From Mytilus edulis (lineage: Eukaryota; Mollusca; Bivalvia; Mytilida; Mytilidae): a DNA stretch of 64,000 nucleotides. The stretch spans positions 29,859,386 through 29,923,385 of the forward strand of contig NC_092348.1 in NCBI RefSeq assembly GCF_963676685.1, written 5' to 3'. Made by a program: the position numbers and the translations under genes. A model generated the notes under the pieces. The model was given only the letters and a program-made list of their open reading frames with translations. It searched no databases and had not been told where the DNA came from. Positions 59,975 through 64,000 of this stretch are shown here, in pieces. Every line of letters begins with the position of its first letter. The first letter of the stretch is position 1.

Positions 59975-60571
59975 GTCTTATTTTTATTACACCAAATTGA
60001 AGTTTTGCCTGAAACTGAGTGAATTGTACGCAAGTGAAGCTCCTTATAATATCGAATAAGCAATGCAATCAAAGTTCCCAAATATAGATCTACAGTTGCT
60101 GCTAGAACAGTAAGTAATGCTTTAAATTGTTACCGCAGTATTTTTTCCTAATAGCGCAACTGCAATCAGGAGTAACACTTAAAATGACTAAGCAGATATC
60201 ATATGCCCTTGCAGTACACTTTTATGAAAAGGAAAAATATTGTATGTAAAATTGCTCCCGTGATGCGAATTGATTTTTTTTTCTTTCGGTGAAATGATCG
60301 TTTATGAGATAATAAACTTTTTTTTCTCTCGCAATTATGAAAATTCTTACAGTAACGGTACTCGGGTTGACAAAACATCAAGTTTCACTTAATTGAATGT
60401 TTCAGCATGAAATCAGTTGAATTGCACGGGATTTTCGATGAAAAGGCTGTCTATTTGATTATTTTTCCTTTGCGGTATTTGATCTACACAATTGCGCCTT
60501 ACAAATGAAATGCGAACATTGTGATAAGTAGCTATAGATTCATGTAACCATTTAAGATCCCCATCTGTAAC

Positions 60572-60654
60572 AGTGTGGTGGCCGAGTGGTTAAGGCGTTG
60601 GACTTAAGTTCCAATGGACGTATGTCCGCGTGGGTTCGAACCCCACCCGCACTA
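60572..60654 (+). tRNA. tRNA-Leu(UAA), copy 35
   Basis: Gene identical to copy 1; spacer type D. Confidence 0.97.
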
Positions 60655-61251
60655 GTCTTATTTTTATTACACCAAATTGAAGTTTTGCCTGAAACTGAGT
60701 GAATTGTACGCAAGTGAAGCTCCTTATAATATCGAATAAGCAATGCAATCAAAGTTCCCAAATATAGATCTACAGTTGCTGCTAGAACAGTAAGTAATGC
60801 TTTAAATTGTTACCGCAGTATTTTTTCCTAATAGCGCAACTGCAATCAGGAGTAACACTTAAAATGACTAAGCAGATATCATATGCCCTTGCAGTACACT
60901 TTTATGAAAAGGAAAAATATTGTATGTAAAATTGCTCCCGTGATGCGAATTGATTTTTTTTTCTTTCGGTGAAATGATCGTTTATGAGATAATAAACTTT
61001 TTTTTCTCTCGCAATTATGAAAATTCTTACAGTAACGGTACTCGGGTTGACAAAACATCAAGTTTCACTTAATTGAATGTTTCAGCATGAAATCAGTTGA
61101 ATTGCACGGGATTTTCGATGAAAAGGCTGTCTATTTGATTATTTTTCCTTTGCGGTATTTGATCTACACAATTGCGCCTTACAAATGAAATGCGAACATT
61201 GTGATAAGTAGCTATAGATTCATGTAACCATTTAAGATCCCCATCTGTAAC

Positions 61252-61334
61252 AGTGTGGTGGCCGAGTGGTTAAGGCGTTGGACTTAAGTTCCAATGGACG
61301 TATGTCCGCGTGGGTTCGAACCCCACCCGCACTA
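61252..61334 (+). tRNA. tRNA-Leu(UAA), copy 36
   Basis: Gene identical to copy 1; spacer type A. Confidence 0.97.
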
Positions 61335-61931
61335 GTCTTATTTTTATTACACCAAATTGAAGTTTTGCCTGAAACTGAGTGAATTGTACGCAAGTGAAGC
61401 TCCTTATAATATCGAATAAGCAATGCAATCAAAGTTCCCAAATATAGATCTACAGTTGCTGCTAGAACAGTAAGTAATGCTTTAAATTGTTACCGCAGTA
61501 TTTTTTCCTAATAGCGCAACTGCAATCAGGAGTAACACTTAAAATGACTAAGCAGATATCATATGCCCTTGCAGTACACTTTTATGAAAAGGAAAAATAT
61601 TGTATGTAAAATTGCTCCCGTGATGCGAATTGATTTTTTTTTCTTTCGGTGAAATGATCGTTTATGAGATGATAAACTTTTTTTTCTCTCGCAATTATGA
61701 AAATTCTTACAGTAACGGTACTCGGGTTGACAAAACATCAAGTTTCACTTAATTGAATGTTTCAGCATGAAATCAGTTGAATTGCACGGGATTTTCGATG
61801 AAAAGGCTGTCTATTTGATTATTTTTCCTTTGCGGTATTTGATCTACACAATTGCGCCTTACAAATGAAATGCGAACATTGTGATAAGTAGCTATAGATT
61901 CATGTAACCATTTAAGATCCCCATCTGTAAC

Positions 61932-62014
61932 AGTGTGGTGGCCGAGTGGTTAAGGCGTTGGACTTAAGTTCCAATGGACGTATGTCCGCGTGGGTTCGAA
62001 CCCCACCCGCACTA
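61932..62014 (+). tRNA. tRNA-Leu(UAA), copy 37
   Basis: Gene identical to copy 1; spacer type B. Confidence 0.97.
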
Positions 62015-62612
62015 GTCTTATTTTTATTACACCAAATTGAAGTTTTGCCTGAAACTGAGTGAATTGTACGCAAGTGAAGCTCCTTATAATATCGAATAAG
62101 CAATGCAATCAAAGTTCCCAAATATAGATCTACAGTTGCTGCTAGAACAGTAAGTAATGCTTTAAATTGTTACCGCAGTATTTTTTCCTAATAGCGCAAC
62201 TGCAATCAGGAGTAACACTAAAAATGACTAAGCAGATATCATATGCCCTTGCAGTACACTTTTATGAAAAGGAAAAATATTGTATGTAAAATTGCTCCCG
62301 TGATGCGAATTGATTTTTTTTTTCTTTCGGTGAAATGATCGTTTATGAGATAATAAACTTTTTTTTCTCTCGCAATTATGAAAATTCTTACAGTAACGGT
62401 ACTCGGGTTGACAAAACATCAAGTTTCACTTAATTGAATGTTTCAGCATGAAATCAGTTGAATTGCACGGGATTTTCGATGAAAAGGCTGTCTATTTGAT
62501 TATTTTTCCTTTGCGGTATTTGATCTACACAATTGCGCCTTACAAATGAAATGCGAACATTGTGATAAGTAGCTATAGATTCATGTAACCATTTAAGATC
62601 CCCATCTGTAAC

Positions 62613-62695
62613 AGTGTGGTGGCCGAGTGGTTAAGGCGTTGGACTTAAGTTCCAATGGACGTATGTCCGCGTGGGTTCGAACCCCACCCGCACTA
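62613..62695 (+). tRNA. tRNA-Leu(UAA), copy 38
   Basis: Gene identical to copy 1; spacer type D with CATTTAAAATG, as five units earlier. Confidence 0.97.
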
Positions 62696-63292
62696 GTCTT
62701 ATTTTTATTACACCAAATTGAAGTTTTGCCTGAAACTGAGTGAATTGTACGCAAGTGAAGCTCCTTATAATATCGAATAAGCAATGCAATCAAAGTTCCC
62801 AAATATAGATCTACAGTTGCTGCTAGAACAGTAAGTAATGCTTTAAATTGTTACCGCAGTATTTTTTCCTAATAGCGCAACTGCAATCAGGAGTAACATT
62901 TAAAATGACTAAGCAGATATCATATGCCCTTGCAGTACACTTTTATGAAAAGGAAAAATATTGTATGTAAAATTGCTCCCGTGATGCGAATTGATTTTTT
63001 TTTCTTTCGGTGAAATGATCGTTTATGAGATAATAAACTTTTTTTTCTCTCGCAATTATGAAAATTCTTACAGTAACGGTACTCGGGTTGACAAAACATC
63101 AAGTTTCACTTAATTGAATGTTTCAGCATGAAATCAGTTGAATTGCACGGGATTTTCGATGAAAAGGCTGTCTATTTGATTATTTTTCCTTTGCGGTATT
63201 TGATCTACACAATTGCGCCTTACAAATGAAATGCGAACATTGTGATAAGTAGCTATAGATTCATGTAACCATTTAAGATCCCCATCTGTAAC

Positions 63293-63375
63293 AGTGTGGC
63301 GGCCGAGTGGTTAAGGCGTTGGACTTAAGTTCCAATGGACGTATGTCCGCGTGGGTTCGAACCCCACCCGCACTA
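63293..63375 (+). tRNA. tRNA-Leu(UAA), copy 39, C8 variant
   Basis: Position 8 (63,300) is C, as in copy 34 five units earlier. Spacer type A. Confidence 0.93.
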
Positions 63376-63972
63376 GTCTTATTTTTATTACACCAAATTG
63401 AAGTTTTGCCTGAAACTGAGTGAATTGTACGCAAGTGAAGCTCCTTATAATATCGAATAAGCAATGCAATCAAAGTTCCCAAATATAGATCTACAGTTGC
63501 TGCTAGAACAGTAAGTAATGCTTTAAATTGTTACCGCAGTATTTTTTCCTAATAGCGCAACTGCAATCAGGAGTAACACTTAAAATGACTAAGCAGATAT
63601 CATATGCCCTTGCAGTACACTTTTATGAAAAGGAAAAATATTGTATGTAAAATTGCTCCCGTGATGCGAATTGATTTTTTTTTCTTTCGGTGAAATGATC
63701 GTTTATGAGATGATAAACTTTTTTTTCTCTCGCAATTATGAAAATTCTTACAGTAACGGTACTCGGGTTGACAAAACATCAAGTTTCACTTAATTGAATG
63801 TTTCAGCATGAAATCAGTTGAATTGCACGGGATTTTCGATGAAAAGGCTGTCTATTTGATTATTTTTCCTTTGCGGTATTTGATCTACACAATTGCGCCT
63901 TACAAATGAAATGCGAACATTGTGATAAGTAGCTATAGATTCATGTAACCATTTAAGATCCCCATCTGTAAC

Positions 63973-64000
63973 AGTGTGGTGGCCGAGTGGTTAAGGCGTT
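63973..64000 (+). tRNA. tRNA-Leu(UAA), copy 40, cut by window edge
   Basis: The first 28 nt (acceptor strand, D arm and start of the anticodon stem) are present and match copy 1, including U8. The rest lies beyond the window. Confidence 0.9.

Larger units (their letters stand above)
37295..64000 (+). repeat. 680/681-bp tandem satellite, one tRNA-Leu(UAA) gene per unit
   Basis: About 39.3 head-to-tail units, cut by the window edge. Each unit has a 150-bp 5' spacer, the 83-nt tRNA gene and a 447-bp 3' spacer. Unit length is 680 bp, or 681 where a T9 run is T10. Units 1-18 read as identical. Later units carry a few linked differences: CACTTAAAATG, CACTAAAAATG or CATTTAAAATG; T9 or T10; GAGATGAT or GAGATAAT. 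Combining these gives types A, B, C and D (listed under the tRNA entries, for the spacer after each gene). From unit 22 on, variants recur every fifth unit. No other RNA gene or ORF on the coding strand is seen in the spacer. Near-identity of spacer and gene implies recent expansion or strong homogenisation. Confidence 0.97.

Noticed and set aside
37425-63782. Regularly spaced minus-strand ORFs of 69 and 60-64 codons in every array unit
   Set aside because: The first runs antisense through the tRNA gene and the second through the 3' spacer. They recur only because the DNA repeats, change frame freely when T9 becomes T10, and show no domain or signal.
37295-64000. CRISPR-like or rDNA/5S/snRNA array
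   Set aside because: Units are 680 bp with no short repeat-spacer pattern, and the spacer contains no 5S, U6 or other snRNA motif that I could recognise. The only RNA gene is tRNA-Leu.

Overview
The window looks like nuclear DNA of a marine bivalve, most probably a mussel of the Mytilus group. This is inferred from its AT-rich base composition, the density of diverged interspersed repeats whose wording I recognise from mussel genomes (for example the GAAGATGTGGTATGAGTGCC-type termini), spliced genes, eukaryotic tRNA signals, and one lineage-typical secreted protein gene (short-chain collagen C4-like). No bacterial operon, rRNA gene or CRISPR locus is present.

Region 1 (1-20,000) is almost entirely non-coding and repeat-rich: palindromic TACGCGTA element arms (about 1.07, 5.4, 15.2 and 15.9 kb), a 144-bp MITE with terminal inverted repeats and a 5-bp target duplication (5.86 kb), a 447-bp fold-back element (10.36 kb), several long interspersed repeats, and a decayed reverse transcriptase with a YIDD box (17.3-18.3 kb). 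Two related exon-like ORFs lie at 9.2-9.5 kb (minus, broken by a stop) and 18.54-18.86 kb (plus, intact).

Region 2 (20,194-24,198, minus strand) holds the only protein gene I can assemble completely: three exons joined by phase-1 introns, encoding a 234-residue secreted short-chain collagen C4-like protein with a signal peptide, a short coiled coil and a Cys-rich C-terminal domain. An intact-looking hammerhead ribozyme lies in its first intron on the opposite strand. A second lies at 25.9 kb, and two decayed hammerheads lie at 10.1 and 36.0 kb.

Region 3 (24,300-34,150) contains tandemly duplicated tRNA-derived SINE-like units, a pair of 0.4-kb direct repeats, and a nearly full-length but decayed tyrosine-recombinase (DIRS-order) retrotransposon at 29,781-34,146. 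Its ends show a split-direct-repeat layout (A1 ... B1-A2 ... B2) with apparently identical repeat copies.

Region 4 (37,295 to the window edge at 64,000) is the headline feature: a head-to-tail satellite of 680/681-bp units, each carrying one complete 83-nt tRNA-Leu(UAA) gene with A73, an A box, a B box and a TTTTT terminator. There are 39 complete genes and one cut by the edge. The first 18 units read as identical. From unit 19 on, a few linked variants appear, and from about unit 22 they recur with a five-unit period, so the array has a higher-order structure. Two tRNA copies carry C instead of the near-universal U8, and two carry a CC-to-TT change in the variable arm that keeps G-U pairing. 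Function is not shown by sequence alone: the array could be a tRNA gene reservoir, a satellite captured by a tRNA gene, or partly an assembly effect.
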